Positions 15,539-24,356 of a stretch of 64,000 nucleotides of DNA are shown piece by piece. Source of the stretch: VAZQ01 sp046733355 (GTDB lineage: Bacteria; Pseudomonadota; Alphaproteobacteria; Rhizobiales; Xanthobacteraceae); NCBI GenBank assembly GCA_046733355.1, contig JBKPOZ010000032.1, forward strand, positions 1 through 64,000, written 5' to 3'. Below the pieces are notes generated by a model. That model made no database searches. It was given only the letters and a program-made list of their open reading frames with translations, and was not told the origin of the DNA. Position numbers and translations under genes: made by a program. How positions within the stretch are numbered: the first letter of the stretch is position 1; each line of letters starts with the position of its first letter.

Positions 15539-15604
15539 GTAGCCCGCATGAGCGAAGCGACATGCGGGGTCATCCCCGGGTGTCGCTGCGCTCACCCGGG
15601 CTAC
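15539..15604. repeat. REP-like palindrome, GTAGCCCGCATGAGCG family
   Basis: GTAGCCCGCATGAGCGAAGC and GCGCTCACCCGGGCTAC are the arms, with GGGGTCATCCCC at the centre. The closing CTAC provides the TAG stop of the minus-strand CoA-transferase gene. The position between convergent genes suggests it may also act as a bidirectional terminator. Confidence 0.88.
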
Positions 15605-16812
15605 AACTCTTCTCTCACCGCTGCGATCGCGTCCGCATCGAGGCCCGCTTCGGCGAGCACGGCGTCGGTGTGCTCGCCTAGCCGCGGCGCCGGCATCCGC
15701 CAGGCTCCCGGCGTGCGGGAGAGGCGCGGCACCACGGCATGCATGGGGATCTTGCCGAGGTTCGCGTCTTCGACCTCAGGCACGATTTCACGCTCGCGGA
15801 AATGCGCATCCTCGAGGGCGTCGGCGATGGTGTAGACGGGAGCGACGGTCACTTCCGCGTCCCGCATGCCCGCGAGCGCCTCTTTGCGCGTCTTTGCCGC
15901 GAACCAGGCGCCCACTGCCTCGTCCACCAGTGCGCGGTGCTTGATGCGCGCGCTGTTGGTGGAGAAGCGCGCGTCCTCGATCATCTCCGGCCGGCCGATC
16001 GCCTCGAACACGCGCCGTGCCATGGCTTGCGTCGACGCGGAAAGCGCGACGTGCGCGCCGTCCGCGCAGCGATAAACATTGCGCGGTGCCGACGTGTGGG
16101 ACGCGCTGCCGACGCGCTTTTTCAGAGTCCCCGTTTGTCGATAAATGGCCGCCTCCGGGCCCAGGATCGAGAAGATCGCCTCGAGGAGCGACAAGTCGAT
16201 CACCTGCCCGCGCGTGTGTCCCTGGTCGCGCGCGCGCAAGGCGGCCACGGTGGCAAACGCGCCGTAAAGGCCGGCGGTCATGTCCGCGAGTGGAAACGGC
16301 GGCAACACAGGCTCGCGGTCGGCAAAGCCGGTGCGCGCCGCAACCCCGCTCATCGCCTCGACAAGGGTGCCGAAGCCAGGCAGCGGCGCGTACGGGCCGC
16401 TCTGCCCGAAGCCGGAAATGCGCACGATGATCAGATGAGGAGTTTTTCCAAGCAGAACGTCCGGGCCGAGCGCCATCGCTTCCAGCGTTCCCGGCCGGTA
16501 GTTCTCGACAAACACGTCGGCCTTGCGCACGAGACGCAACAGCGCCTCGTGCGCCGCAGGCTGCCGCAGATTGAGAACAACGGAACGCTTGTTGCGCCCG
16601 TATACTTTCCACCAGAGCTCCTGGCCGGCGTCGCGCCAGTGCCGCAGCGGGTCGCCCTCCGGCGGCTCGATCTTGACCACGTCGGCGCCGAAATCGGCGA
16701 GCTGGAGGGAGAGCATGTTGCCGGCGACCAGGCGCGAAAGATCGAGCACGCGCAGGCCGTGCAATGGTCCACGCGCATCAGCGTCGAACCGTATGGCCGT
16801 GTGAGAATTCAC
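15601..16812 (-). CDS. CaiB/BaiF family (class III) CoA-transferase
   Basis: Class III transferases move CoA between carboxylic acids through an aspartyl-CoA mixed anhydride. The 403-residue product has GLRVLDLSRLVAGNM, FGADVVKIEPPEGDP, VENYRPGTLE and the catalytic Asp177 in PLADMTAGLYGA. The start is placed at GTG 16812, which overlaps the TGA of the upstream DUF3604 gene (GTGA) and implies translational coupling; a frame opens at 16839. Together with the nearby hydratase and CitE-like lyase it resembles the mct-meh-mcl set that handles mesaconyl-CoA. The actual acid is not deducible. Confidence 0.92.
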   Translation of the reverse strand: MNSHTAIRFDADARGPLHGLRVLDLSRLVAGNMLSLQLADFGADVVKIEPPEGDPLRHWRDAGQELWWKVYGRNKRSVVLNLRQPAAHEALLRLVRKADVFVENYRPGTLEAMALGPDVLLGKTPHLIIVRISGFGQSGPYAPLPGFGTLVEAMSGVAARTGFADREPVLPPFPLADMTAGLYGAFATVAALRARDQGHTRGQVIDLSLLEAIFSILGPEAAIYRQTGTLKKRVGSASHTSAPRNVYRCADGAHVALSASTQAMARRVFEAIGRPEMIEDARFSTNSARIKHRALVDEAVGAWFAAKTRKEALAGMRDAEVTVAPVYTIADALEDAHFREREIVPEVEDANLGKIPMHAVVPRLSRTPGAWRMPAPRLGEHTDAVLAEAGLDADAIAAVREEL

Positions 16813-19043
16813 GGGATCAGATAGATGGGCGAGGACCATGCCTGATGCCCATCGCTCTGCGTCACCCGCACGTACACGGGAAGGTCGGCAGTGCCTGCAT
16901 GCTGCACCGTGTGCTCCAACGTGAGATGCCTGCTCCAGTCTTGCTCGGGCAAACGATAGATGCTGATGCGCCGATCAAGGCCGCCCCCATCCAGGCCAAC
17001 TGTTTGCTCATCGAGCGACTGCAGATCGATGCGCCCGCTGACGACGTTCGTCTCGATCTCGATGCTTCCCTCGCGCGGCTGGTCGAGCCAGAGATCGATG
17101 CCGGCGAGATTGCCGGTGGTTACGGAAATCCATTCGAGACCTTGTCCCCGGATCGTTTCACGCACCTGACGTTCGGGATTGAGGAAATTCACCGGCGCAA
17201 AGCGCTGCACACGATTGTCCAAGAGTCGCAGCTTGCCTTGCCACAGCGTCTCGCGCCCGCGGCCGCGATACTCGGCGCCTTGCCACAGCACCCGCACGCG
17301 GCGGCCGAGATCGTTTTTCGCATACGGCCGGAAGGTCTCTGCGATCTTTAGGCCGTAGAGTACGTCGACCCGGTCAATCGACGCGGTGCCGATCACTTCC
17401 GCCGAAAAACGCATCGGCACCCCGTGCGCGCGCACGATATCGCCCATCATTGCCGAGCGCGTCGCGCTCTCCTGCGCCGGGCCGTGCAACGGATCGTCCA
17501 AAAAAATGATCACCGGCTCGGCGAACGAGCCCTGCACGTCGAGAAAGAGACGCGTGCCGGTCGTGCCGTAATGATGTCTTTGCCGCAGGGCTTCGAACAG
17601 AGCGTCGCGGGTGAGCTCGCGCATGAAATAGCAGGTCAATCCGCCGATCGCCCCGAAGGTCGAAGCGCCGGGCCGGGTCGCACCGGGGCGCCCCTTGTGG
17701 TCGTCGCTGTGACAGACGACGCCGACGCGGTAGCCTTTCTCGAACGCATCGTGCAGCAGCCACTCGAACGTGCCCCAGGTCGAATGCACTTCGACCGCTC
17801 GCTCGAGCCGCGCGTCATGGGCGAATTTGATATCGGCATAGCGCCCGCCCACATGGGCGATAACGAGCGCGTCCTCGCCCTGCAATGCGCGAAACAGCTC
17901 GTCGGCCCGGAAGATCGGCTCGCTCGATGCGCAGCCCTCGACAAGAATGTGCGACGAGCGGCGTATCGGCCGGCCTTCATGGCGGAAGAAAACGTTGCGG
18001 TCGCCGCCCATGCCGGTATTGCCGGACCATTCGTAACCCGGAACGCATACGAATTTTCCCGGAGCGTCGAATTCTCCAAAAAGCGTGTTGAGCTCTTTCC
18101 AGAACGCGTCGGTGATCTGAAAGTCATTACCCTGATGGCCGACAATGTCGATGCAGGCCTTGTCGCGCGCGTACTGAAAATAGGCTTTCGCGGTGCCCGA
18201 GCCGATGGTCTCGCCGCTCTGGCCGTGCAGATCGCCCCAGTAGCGCCGGAGCGGCGCCGCAGAGACGACGCGCAGCGGATTGGCGCGTGCGACCTCCTCG
18301 CCGTCGGCGAGCACGCGCAGCTCGATATCCGCGGGATGTCGCGCAACCAGCGGATCAAGGATCAGCGGAACGTCGCCGCGCGTGAGGTGAACCGTTGCAG
18401 GCAACCCGTCGATGTGTTGTGAGGCAATCAATGTCAGCTCGCGTTCAGCAGCCGTCGGATTTCCCCAAATATCCTCCGCCAGAATAGCGAGACGGAATGG
18501 CTCGCCGGCAATGACGAGCGAGGGCCAGATCGCCTTCCATCGGGCGAGCGGTCCCGGCACGAGATTGATGCAGGGCTGCACCGGCAGCTCGGTAAACTCA
18601 TACGTGGCGAAAGCATCGACGGCAGTCTTGAGCGGAAAGCGCTCTTCGCAATTGGTTTGTAGCCGAAAACCGGGCGAGCCCTGCCGCCGATCGCCCAGGC
18701 GCAGCGTGAGCGTGTCGCCCGCGCGCAAGTAGCCGCGGCTCAACCGCACGAGGACCGTGTTGGCATAGGGGCGGATATTGAGCCGGTCGAACCAGATGTC
18801 GAGCTTGGCCCCGTTGCTCGCTTCGACCGTGGTGTAGTTGGCCGCGTTCGGTCGGTCGAACTGCGGCTTGCCCATGTCCGAGGTCGTCCGCCACGACACT
18901 TTCATCATGCCGGTATCATCGATGCCGAAAGTCCCGGCGGTGTAGGTCAGCGTGAGCTCCGCATGCGCGCCGGCGACAAACGGGCCTCGCGGGCTGAGCG
19001 CTATTGCGCCCATGTGCTCGGGAAGATAGGTCGAGAACGGCAT
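16809..19043 (-). CDS. DUF3604 family PHP-like metal-dependent hydrolase
   Basis: A 744-residue protein of the DUF3604 family. The N-terminal part (about 1-230) is a beta-rich domain of unknown role. The central part has PHP-type metal motifs in order: WGDLHGQSGE, VGHQGND, GYEWSGNTG, IAHVGGRY, EVHSTWGTFEW and CHSDDHKGRPG, rich in His and Asp as in the PHP phosphoesterase fold. The C-terminus is again beta-rich. I start at 19043 because the longer frame from 19121 adds sequence that looks non-coding. No signal peptide is evident. It is translationally coupled to the CoA-transferase. Reaction unknown. Confidence 0.85.
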   Translation of the reverse strand: MPFSTYLPEHMGAIALSPRGPFVAGAHAELTLTYTAGTFGIDDTGMMKVSWRTTSDMGKPQFDRPNAANYTTVEASNGAKLDIWFDRLNIRPYANTVLVRLSRGYLRAGDTLTLRLGDRRQGSPGFRLQTNCEERFPLKTAVDAFATYEFTELPVQPCINLVPGPLARWKAIWPSLVIAGEPFRLAILAEDIWGNPTAAERELTLIASQHIDGLPATVHLTRGDVPLILDPLVARHPADIELRVLADGEEVARANPLRVVSAAPLRRYWGDLHGQSGETIGSGTAKAYFQYARDKACIDIVGHQGNDFQITDAFWKELNTLFGEFDAPGKFVCVPGYEWSGNTGMGGDRNVFFRHEGRPIRRSSHILVEGCASSEPIFRADELFRALQGEDALVIAHVGGRYADIKFAHDARLERAVEVHSTWGTFEWLLHDAFEKGYRVGVVCHSDDHKGRPGATRPGASTFGAIGGLTCYFMRELTRDALFEALRQRHHYGTTGTRLFLDVQGSFAEPVIIFLDDPLHGPAQESATRSAMMGDIVRAHGVPMRFSAEVIGTASIDRVDVLYGLKIAETFRPYAKNDLGRRVRVLWQGAEYRGRGRETLWQGKLRLLDNRVQRFAPVNFLNPERQVRETIRGQGLEWISVTTGNLAGIDLWLDQPREGSIEIETNVVSGRIDLQSLDEQTVGLDGGGLDRRISIYRLPEQDWSRHLTLEHTVQHAGTADLPVYVRVTQSDGHQAWSSPIYLIP

Positions 19044-19121
19044 TTCAGCCTGCCACTCCGTGTGGAGGTGATGCTGATCACATTGCGCATGGGCGGTAAC
19101 ACAAGCAAGACTCTGTCGCAT

Positions 19122-19234
19122 GTCATGCCCCGCGAAGGCGGGGCATCCAGTATGCGACGGCTGCGCGACGCGATATGTCGCGGCACGTCCCGGATTTTCC
19201 GGTTACTGGATCGCCCGCCTGCGCGGGCGATGAC
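19122..19234. repeat. Paired inverted REP unit overlapping a start codon
   Basis: The left arm GTCATGCCCCGCGAAGGCGG (then GGCATCCAGTA) and the right arm TACTGGATCGCCCGCCTGCG (then CGGGCGATGAC) are mirror images. The unit fills the divergent promoter region between the DUF3604 gene and the first Bug receptor gene. The ATG inside the closing GCGATGAC is the best start codon for that receptor. Confidence 0.85.
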
Positions 19235-20180
19235 AACGTGGGGATTGCTGCTCGTCCTAGGTGTTGGCGCGGTTGGCGCGCAGGCGCAGGAATGGCCGTC
19301 GCGGCCCATTCGCTTCGTCGTGCCGTTTCCGGCAGGCGGCTCGACCGATGTCGGGGCACGGTTGATCGCCGATTCTCTCACGCGGGCACTCGGCCAGCAG
19401 GTCGTCGTCGAGAACAAGTCCGGGGCGAGCGGCAATGTGGGTTTCGAGGCGGCAGCGAAAAGCGCGCCGGACGGTTACACGGTGCTGATTGCGCCCGATC
19501 AGATCGCCAGCGCGCCGCACGTCTTCAAAGTGACATTCAATTCGCTCAAGGATTTCAGCCCGGTGATCCAACTGTCGCGCCAGCCGGTGGTGCTGGCGGT
19601 TCATCCTTCACTCGGGGTCGGCTCTGTTGCCGAGCTCGTGGCGCTGGCAAAGCGGCAACCGGGCTTGAGCTACTGCACATCCGGCGTTGGCTCGCAGCAG
19701 CACATCGTGGCCGAGTGGTTCACGAAACTCGCCGGCATCAAGCTGGAGCACGTGCCATATCGGGGCGGCGGACAGGCGATCAACGATCTGATCGCGGGAC
19801 ACATCCGCATCGGCTCGCTCGGCTCCTCGCCTCTGATGCCACACTATAAAGCAGGCATCCTGCGGCTCATTGCGCAAAGCACGCTTGCACGCTCGCCAAG
19901 TCTGCCGGAAGTGCCGACCTATCAGGAGGCGGAGATAAACGGGCTCGTGCTGGACCAGTGGCTCGGCGCGCTCGTTCCGGCTGGAACACCGGCGCCGATC
20001 ATTTCTCAACTCAATAGGGAAATGAACAAGGCGCTCATGCAGCCGGCGGTACGCGAGGGCTTTCTTCAGTCAGCGCAGGAGCCAGTGGGCGGAAGTGCAG
20101 ATGAGTTTGCGCGCCTGCTGCGCGAGGACTACGACAAATATGCGCGCCTTGTGCAAGAGCTCAACATCAAGCTGAACTAA
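19230..20180 (+). CDS. Bug-type (tripartite tricarboxylate transporter) periplasmic receptor 1
   Basis: Bug proteins bind small carboxylates or related metabolites in the periplasm. The 316-residue product starts with a signal peptide (MTTWGLLLVLGVGAVGAQA) and then EWPSRPIRFVVPFPAGGSTDV, the family signature, followed by VVENKSGASGNVG and APDGYTVLI, and later VPYRGGGQAINDLIAGHI. The start lies in the end of a REP pair; further upstream ATGs in frame lie inside the repeat and would spoil the signal peptide. No TctA/TctB membrane genes are in the window, so it may be a stand-alone receptor. A second receptor follows 21 bases later. Confidence 0.9.
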   Translation: MTTWGLLLVLGVGAVGAQAQEWPSRPIRFVVPFPAGGSTDVGARLIADSLTRALGQQVVVENKSGASGNVGFEAAAKSAPDGYTVLIAPDQIASAPHVFKVTFNSLKDFSPVIQLSRQPVVLAVHPSLGVGSVAELVALAKRQPGLSYCTSGVGSQQHIVAEWFTKLAGIKLEHVPYRGGGQAINDLIAGHIRIGSLGSSPLMPHYKAGILRLIAQSTLARSPSLPEVPTYQEAEINGLVLDQWLGALVPAGTPAPIISQLNREMNKALMQPAVREGFLQSAQEPVGGSADEFARLLREDYDKYARLVQELNIKLN

Positions 20181-20201
20181 AACAACGAGCTTGGGAGAAA
20201 A

Positions 20202-21188
20202 ATGATGCGCCGATTTATTCAGGCTCTCCTCGCGATTTCGACGCTACTTGCATGGGCCCAGGGCGCAGCGGCGCAACAGCCCTATCCGACGCGCCCGATC
20301 ACGGTCGTGGTCCCGTTTGCGGCGGGCGGGCCGACCGATGTGATGGCGCGCATTCTCGGCCAGCACATGAGCGGCACGCTGGGGCAGCAAATCGTGGTCG
20401 AGAACGTGACCGGCGCCGGTGGCTCGCTCGGCGCAGCGCGCGTCGCCAAGGCCACGCCTGACGGATACACGATGGTCATGGGAAATCTTGGTACCCACGC
20501 GGCGAGCGTCGGGCTTTACAAGAACCTTTCCTACGATCCGCGCACGGATTTCGAGCCGGTGATGCTGGTTGCGAACACGCCCATGGTGCTCGTGGTGCGC
20601 AAGAACTTTCCGGCAAACACGCTCAAGGAGTTCATGTCGTATGTCACGAGCCACCCCAACAAGGTGACATTCGGCAGCGCCGGCACCGGCTCCTCCTCGC
20701 ATCTCACCTATCTGCTCTATACCCACCTCACCGGGGAGGAGATCCAGCACGTGCCGTATCGCGGGCTCTCCCAAGCGGTGAATGATCTCCTCGCGGGGCA
20801 GATCGACATGATGTTCGACCAGGTAGTCTCCTCCTCCCCGCACATTCACGCGGGCAGCGTCAAGCCGATCATGGTCACGGCGCCGACGCGCGCGGCGGTC
20901 ATTCCGGCGGTGCCGTCTGCCCCCGAAGCAGGCCTGCCTGACATGATTACAAATGTCTGGTCGGCGCTGTTCTTTCCGAAGGGAACGCCGCAGGCCATTG
21001 TCCAGCGCGTCAATAGCGCGGTCGATGCCGCCATGCGCGATCCCGACGTAGCCAAACGCCTGGCCGATCTCGGCGCGGACGTGCCGGCGCCCGATCAGCG
21101 CACGCCCAAGTTTCTTGGCGATTTCGTGCGTTCCGAAATCGACAAATGGGTGCCGCTGATCCAGGCAGCGGGTGCTGGCGCCGACTAG
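20202..21188 (+). CDS. Bug-type periplasmic receptor 2
   Basis: The 328-residue product has a signal peptide (MMRRFIQALLAISTLLAWA to GAAA) and the Bug signature YPTRPITVVVPFAAGGPTDV, then VVENVTGAGGSLGAARVAK, TPDGYTMVMGN and VPYRGLSQAVNDLLAGQIDMM. It is clearly paralogous to receptor 1 but diverged, which suggests a different ligand. GGGAG lies upstream of the start, and the two genes probably form one transcript. A long palindromic repeat follows before the aconitase-X gene. Confidence 0.92.
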   Translation: MMRRFIQALLAISTLLAWAQGAAAQQPYPTRPITVVVPFAAGGPTDVMARILGQHMSGTLGQQIVVENVTGAGGSLGAARVAKATPDGYTMVMGNLGTHAASVGLYKNLSYDPRTDFEPVMLVANTPMVLVVRKNFPANTLKEFMSYVTSHPNKVTFGSAGTGSSSHLTYLLYTHLTGEEIQHVPYRGLSQAVNDLLAGQIDMMFDQVVSSSPHIHAGSVKPIMVTAPTRAAVIPAVPSAPEAGLPDMITNVWSALFFPKGTPQAIVQRVNSAVDAAMRDPDVAKRLADLGADVPAPDQRTPKFLGDFVRSEIDKWVPLIQAAGAGAD

Positions 21189-21215
21189 GATTGCTCTCAA
21201 AGCGCTCCCCTTCAT

Positions 21216-21330
21216 CGTCATCCTGAGGAGCGAGTGAGCGCAGCGAGCGAGCCTCGAAGGATGCACGGCCACCGCACCGGCCGCATCCTTCGAGGCTCGG
21301 CGCTTTGCGCCGAGCGCCTCAGGATCACGG
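21216..21330. repeat. TCATCCTGAGG...CGAGGCTCG repeat unit (copy 1)
   Basis: CGTCATCCTGAGGAGCGAG and GAGCCTCGAAGGATGC are mirrored by GCATCCTTCGAGGCTCGG and GCGCCTCAGGATCACGG. It fills the gap between Bug receptor 2 and the aconitase-X gene, so the receptor pair may be a separate unit from the downstream run. A second copy is at 30988-31101. Confidence 0.88.
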
Positions 21331-21372
21331 ATGAATGTGAGCGTTTGTGACCCAGTAACATATATCCCGGGT

Positions 21373-22614
21373 ATGAGACTCACGGACGAAGAACAGGCGA
21401 TGCGCGCGGGCGCGTTAGGCCCGGCCGCGCAGTGGGCGGTCGAGCATCAGATCAAGGTCGGCACATATCTGGGCGCTGGCGACTTCGTGCCGGTGAGCGG
21501 CGCCCATGTGATGGCCGATACGGAATCGCTCGGCGTTGCGGGCGTTGAGTTTCTGGAGCAGCTCGCGACGCAAGCGGCCGGTCAACGCTGCCTGCGGGTG
21601 CCGACCATCACCGATCCGCGCGGCACCGATTTTGCCGCCGCGCATCGCCTCAGACAGAAGGACTGGATGGTCGAGCTCGAGCAGCGTGCGATTGTGGCGT
21701 TCGAGAAAATCGGGGTGCTGATGACCAACACCTGCATCAATTATCAGACCATCATGGCGCCGGTGCTGGGCGAGCACGTCGCCTATGGCGACACCGGGGT
21801 GGTGATCTATTGCAACAGCGTGTGCGGGGCGCGGTCGAATTTCGAAGGCGGACCCTCGGCGCTGAGCGCCGGCATTACCGGCCGCACACCGCGCTACGGC
21901 TATCATCTCCCGGAGCGCCGGCGCGCCACGCTCTCCGTCCACGTCGAAGCCGCGCCCCGAGAGCTGAACGAATGGGGGGCGCTTGGCGCCCTCGTCGGCC
22001 GCGTCTCCGGAGATTATTGGCAAATACCCGCGCTATTCGGCATCGAGCGCGTGCCAAGCTCGGACGAGATGAAGCATTTCGGCGCGGCGCTTGCGAGCTA
22101 CGGCTCGGTGGCGCTGTTTCATATGATCGGGATCACGCCCGAGGCGCGGGACGGAGCGGATGTCGTCCCCGCGCACCTCCCGGCGCACAGGATCGATCGG
22201 TCTCAGATCAGGCAATTCCAATCAAGCTCGCGGGCAGGCGCGGACAATGTTGATCTGGTCGTCTTCTCCGCGCCCCAGCTGAGCCTCCTGGAGATGCAGC
22301 ACTTGGCTGGTTTGCTCGACGGCCGTCGCGCGACCATTCCGCTGCTCGCCGTCACGAGCCCGCAGGTGAAGCCCGACGCCGATCGCATGGGGCTCACGCA
22401 AAAGATCGAGGCCGCAGGCGCGATGGTGCTCTCCGGCATGTGCTTCTATCAGAGCTATGCGCGGGAAATGGCCGAGGCGAACGGCTGGAAGCGCCTCGCC
22501 ACCAACTCGGCGAAGCTCGTCAACATCATCGGCGGATATGGCTACAAGCCCGTGCTTCTTTCCATGGAGGCCTGCGTCGCCGCCGCGTGCACGAACGGCA
22601 GGATAACGCCGTGA
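21373..22614 (+). CDS. Aconitase X large (catalytic) subunit
   Basis: Aconitase-X (AcnX) proteins are [2Fe-2S] dehydratases; known members act on hydroxyprolines or, in archaea, mevalonate 5-phosphate. The 413-residue product begins MRLTDEEQAMRAG, the usual family start; the frame opens 14 codons earlier in repeat-derived DNA. It has TNTCINYQTIMAPVLGEHV, then YCNSVCGARSNFEGGPSAL and ITGRTPRYGYHLPERR, which hold the cluster cysteines and substrate-binding residues. It overlaps the small-subunit gene by four bases (GTGA). The substrate is unknown; the neighbours suggest an imported organic acid. Confidence 0.92.
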   Translation: MRLTDEEQAMRAGALGPAAQWAVEHQIKVGTYLGAGDFVPVSGAHVMADTESLGVAGVEFLEQLATQAAGQRCLRVPTITDPRGTDFAAAHRLRQKDWMVELEQRAIVAFEKIGVLMTNTCINYQTIMAPVLGEHVAYGDTGVVIYCNSVCGARSNFEGGPSALSAGITGRTPRYGYHLPERRRATLSVHVEAAPRELNEWGALGALVGRVSGDYWQIPALFGIERVPSSDEMKHFGAALASYGSVALFHMIGITPEARDGADVVPAHLPAHRIDRSQIRQFQSSSRAGADNVDLVVFSAPQLSLLEMQHLAGLLDGRRATIPLLAVTSPQVKPDADRMGLTQKIEAAGAMVLSGMCFYQSYAREMAEANGWKRLATNSAKLVNIIGGYGYKPVLLSMEACVAAACTNGRITP

Positions 22615-23021
22615 GCACGATTTTTTATGCAGCCGCGGGAATGGGCCGCAAGGTGCAGGCCGAAGCGCTCGTCGCCAAGGATGGATTCTCCGCGCGCTAC
22701 GATCTCGATCGCGTGCGTGGGGTATTCTCGCGGCCCGAGCACAAGCTTGCGGGGCAGAGCTATGTGGATCGCGTCCTCGTCCTCGACGCGGCGAAGGGCG
22801 GCGTTGCCACCGCCTGGATGCTGCATGAAATGAAGGCGAGGGGAGTCATGCCTGCGGCGCTGGTGCTCAATGCGGCGAACCCGATCATGGTGCAGGGCGC
22901 GGCGCTCGCGGACTTCACCATGATCTCGGGCTTCGACGTCGACATCACCGGCGCCATTCCGCATGGCAGCCTGGTGGAGGTCGATCCGACCGCATCGCGA
23001 CCGTTTATCAGAGTCCTGTGA
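22611..23021 (+). CDS. Aconitase X small subunit (DUF126), divergent
   Basis: A 136-residue swivel-domain subunit that closes the AcnX active site. It starts at a GTG overlapping the large-subunit stop. Recognisable blocks are HKLAGQSYVDRVLVL, MPAALVLNAANPIMVQGAALAD and GFDVDITGAIPHGSLVEVD. In the family members I remember, the loop reads roughly GKGSTVGS and offers a serine near the substrate; here it reads AKGGVATAW (residues 61-69), so the usual serines seem to be missing. This could mean a different reaction. The start and pairing are secure, the functional point is inference. Confidence 0.88.
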   Translation: MSTIFYAAAGMGRKVQAEALVAKDGFSARYDLDRVRGVFSRPEHKLAGQSYVDRVLVLDAAKGGVATAWMLHEMKARGVMPAALVLNAANPIMVQGAALADFTMISGFDVDITGAIPHGSLVEVDPTASRPFIRVL

Positions 23022-23108
23022 TCGCATCGACTACTCGCGCGCATTGACTCGATTTTCCGCGCGACGCACATTGATGCTGCCTACAATAAGATGAAGAGGG
23101 AGGGGCCT

Positions 23109-24320
23109 ATGTTTGAAGGCGTGTATCGGTTCGCGCTCGCGCTCGGTCTCTTTGCATTCGCCACGCAAGCGCCGGCGGCCGAGCAGGGGGTTGCGGCCGA
23201 CACCATCCAGATCGGAGCGTTCGGACCGATCACCGGGCCAGCCGCCTATATCGGGCTTGGCGGCCGAGACGGCGCCAATCTGGCGGTCAAGGAGATCAAT
23301 GCGGCAGGCGGCGTGAACGGTCGCAAGATTTCCATCAGCTTCGAGGATGACGGTCACTCGCCGACCAAAGCGGTCGCGGCGGTGAAAAAGCTCATCGACC
23401 AGGATCAGGTGTTCGCGATCTTCTGCGTTGCCGGCAGCAACGGCACGATAGGCTCCATCGATTACGTCAAGGAAAAGGGGCGCGTGATGTACGTGTCCTT
23501 TGCCTCGGCGCCGGGGGTGACCTGGCCGTTCGCCCGCAACCTGTTCCGTGGCGGCACCACCGAAGTATCGCGCTATGGCGAGGTCTATGCCGAGCTCATC
23601 GTCGACCATCTCAAAGGCGAGAAGGTCGCGATCATGAGCGGGCGCGAGGAATATCCGAAAAACGAGGGCGATGCGCTCACCAAGCAGCTCGCCGCCTGGT
23701 ACAAGATCACGCCGGTCAAGCGCGTCGAATTCAACATCGGCGACAAGGATTTCACGCCGCAGCTCATCGAGGTGCAGCAGGCGCAACCGCAGGTGATTGC
23801 GTTTTTCGGCAACCCGGCGGAAGCCGCTATCGCGTTGCGCCAGGCCAAGGAGCTGGGGCTGAACCAGCCGTTCTTCGTCGGCACCAATATGACGGATCAG
23901 AGTCTGATCACAGCGGCGCGGCAGTCCGCCGAAGGCGTGATCGGCGTGTCGCTGTTGCCGCTTCTGCCTGGGCCGAGCAATCCCGACATGCAAGCCTGGG
24001 AAGCAAAGTGGAAACAGGAATACCCGAGCGCCCCGCCGGGGCGCCCCAACACTTTCGATCAGCTCGCCTATGGGGACATGTACGTCTTTGCCGAGGCGCT
24101 CAAACGCGCGGGATCGGACCTGACAACAGACAAATTCATTTCCGCGCTTGAGAGCATTAAGGATTACCGCGTGAGTGCCGTCGCGACGCCGCGCACGTTC
24201 AGCAGCAAGCATCACATCGGCAATCTTCGCCTGCAGCCATTGCAGGTGAAGAACGGCCACTGGGAGCCCATCGCCTGGGAACCCAAGCGCCCGAGCGACG
24301 TCCTCGCCCGCTATCAGTGA
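23109..24320 (+). CDS. Liv-type ABC transporter periplasmic binding protein
   Basis: The 403-residue product has a signal peptide (MFEGVYRFALALGLFAFATQAPA) and the LivK/Peripla_BP_6 features DTIQIGAFGPITGPAAYIG, AAGGVNGRKISISFEDDG, SPTKAVAAVKKLI and DQLAYGDMYVFAEALKRAG. The start at 23109 is fixed by a GAGGGAGGGG site; an ATG at 23091 lies upstream of that site. It is the first gene of a complete binding protein, two permeases and two ATPases set. Family members bind amino acids, amides or aromatic acids, so the ligand cannot be told. Confidence 0.94.
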   Translation: MFEGVYRFALALGLFAFATQAPAAEQGVAADTIQIGAFGPITGPAAYIGLGGRDGANLAVKEINAAGGVNGRKISISFEDDGHSPTKAVAAVKKLIDQDQVFAIFCVAGSNGTIGSIDYVKEKGRVMYVSFASAPGVTWPFARNLFRGGTTEVSRYGEVYAELIVDHLKGEKVAIMSGREEYPKNEGDALTKQLAAWYKITPVKRVEFNIGDKDFTPQLIEVQQAQPQVIAFFGNPAEAAIALRQAKELGLNQPFFVGTNMTDQSLITAARQSAEGVIGVSLLPLLPGPSNPDMQAWEAKWKQEYPSAPPGRPNTFDQLAYGDMYVFAEALKRAGSDLTTDKFISALESIKDYRVSAVATPRTFSSKHHIGNLRLQPLQVKNGHWEPIAWEPKRPSDVLARYQ

Positions 24321-24356
24321 CTGGCGTCGCTCCCCCGCTGCGCGTGGGAGGGATGA

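Noticed and set aside
15739..16824. A 361-codon plus-strand frame opposite the CoA-transferase gene
   Set aside because: The minus-strand frame has all class III transferase motifs and a coupled start; this one has none.
18963..19229. N-terminal extension of the first Bug receptor
   Set aside because: It would be encoded by the divergent gene's antisense and by the REP pair, and would put 89 residues before a normal signal peptide.
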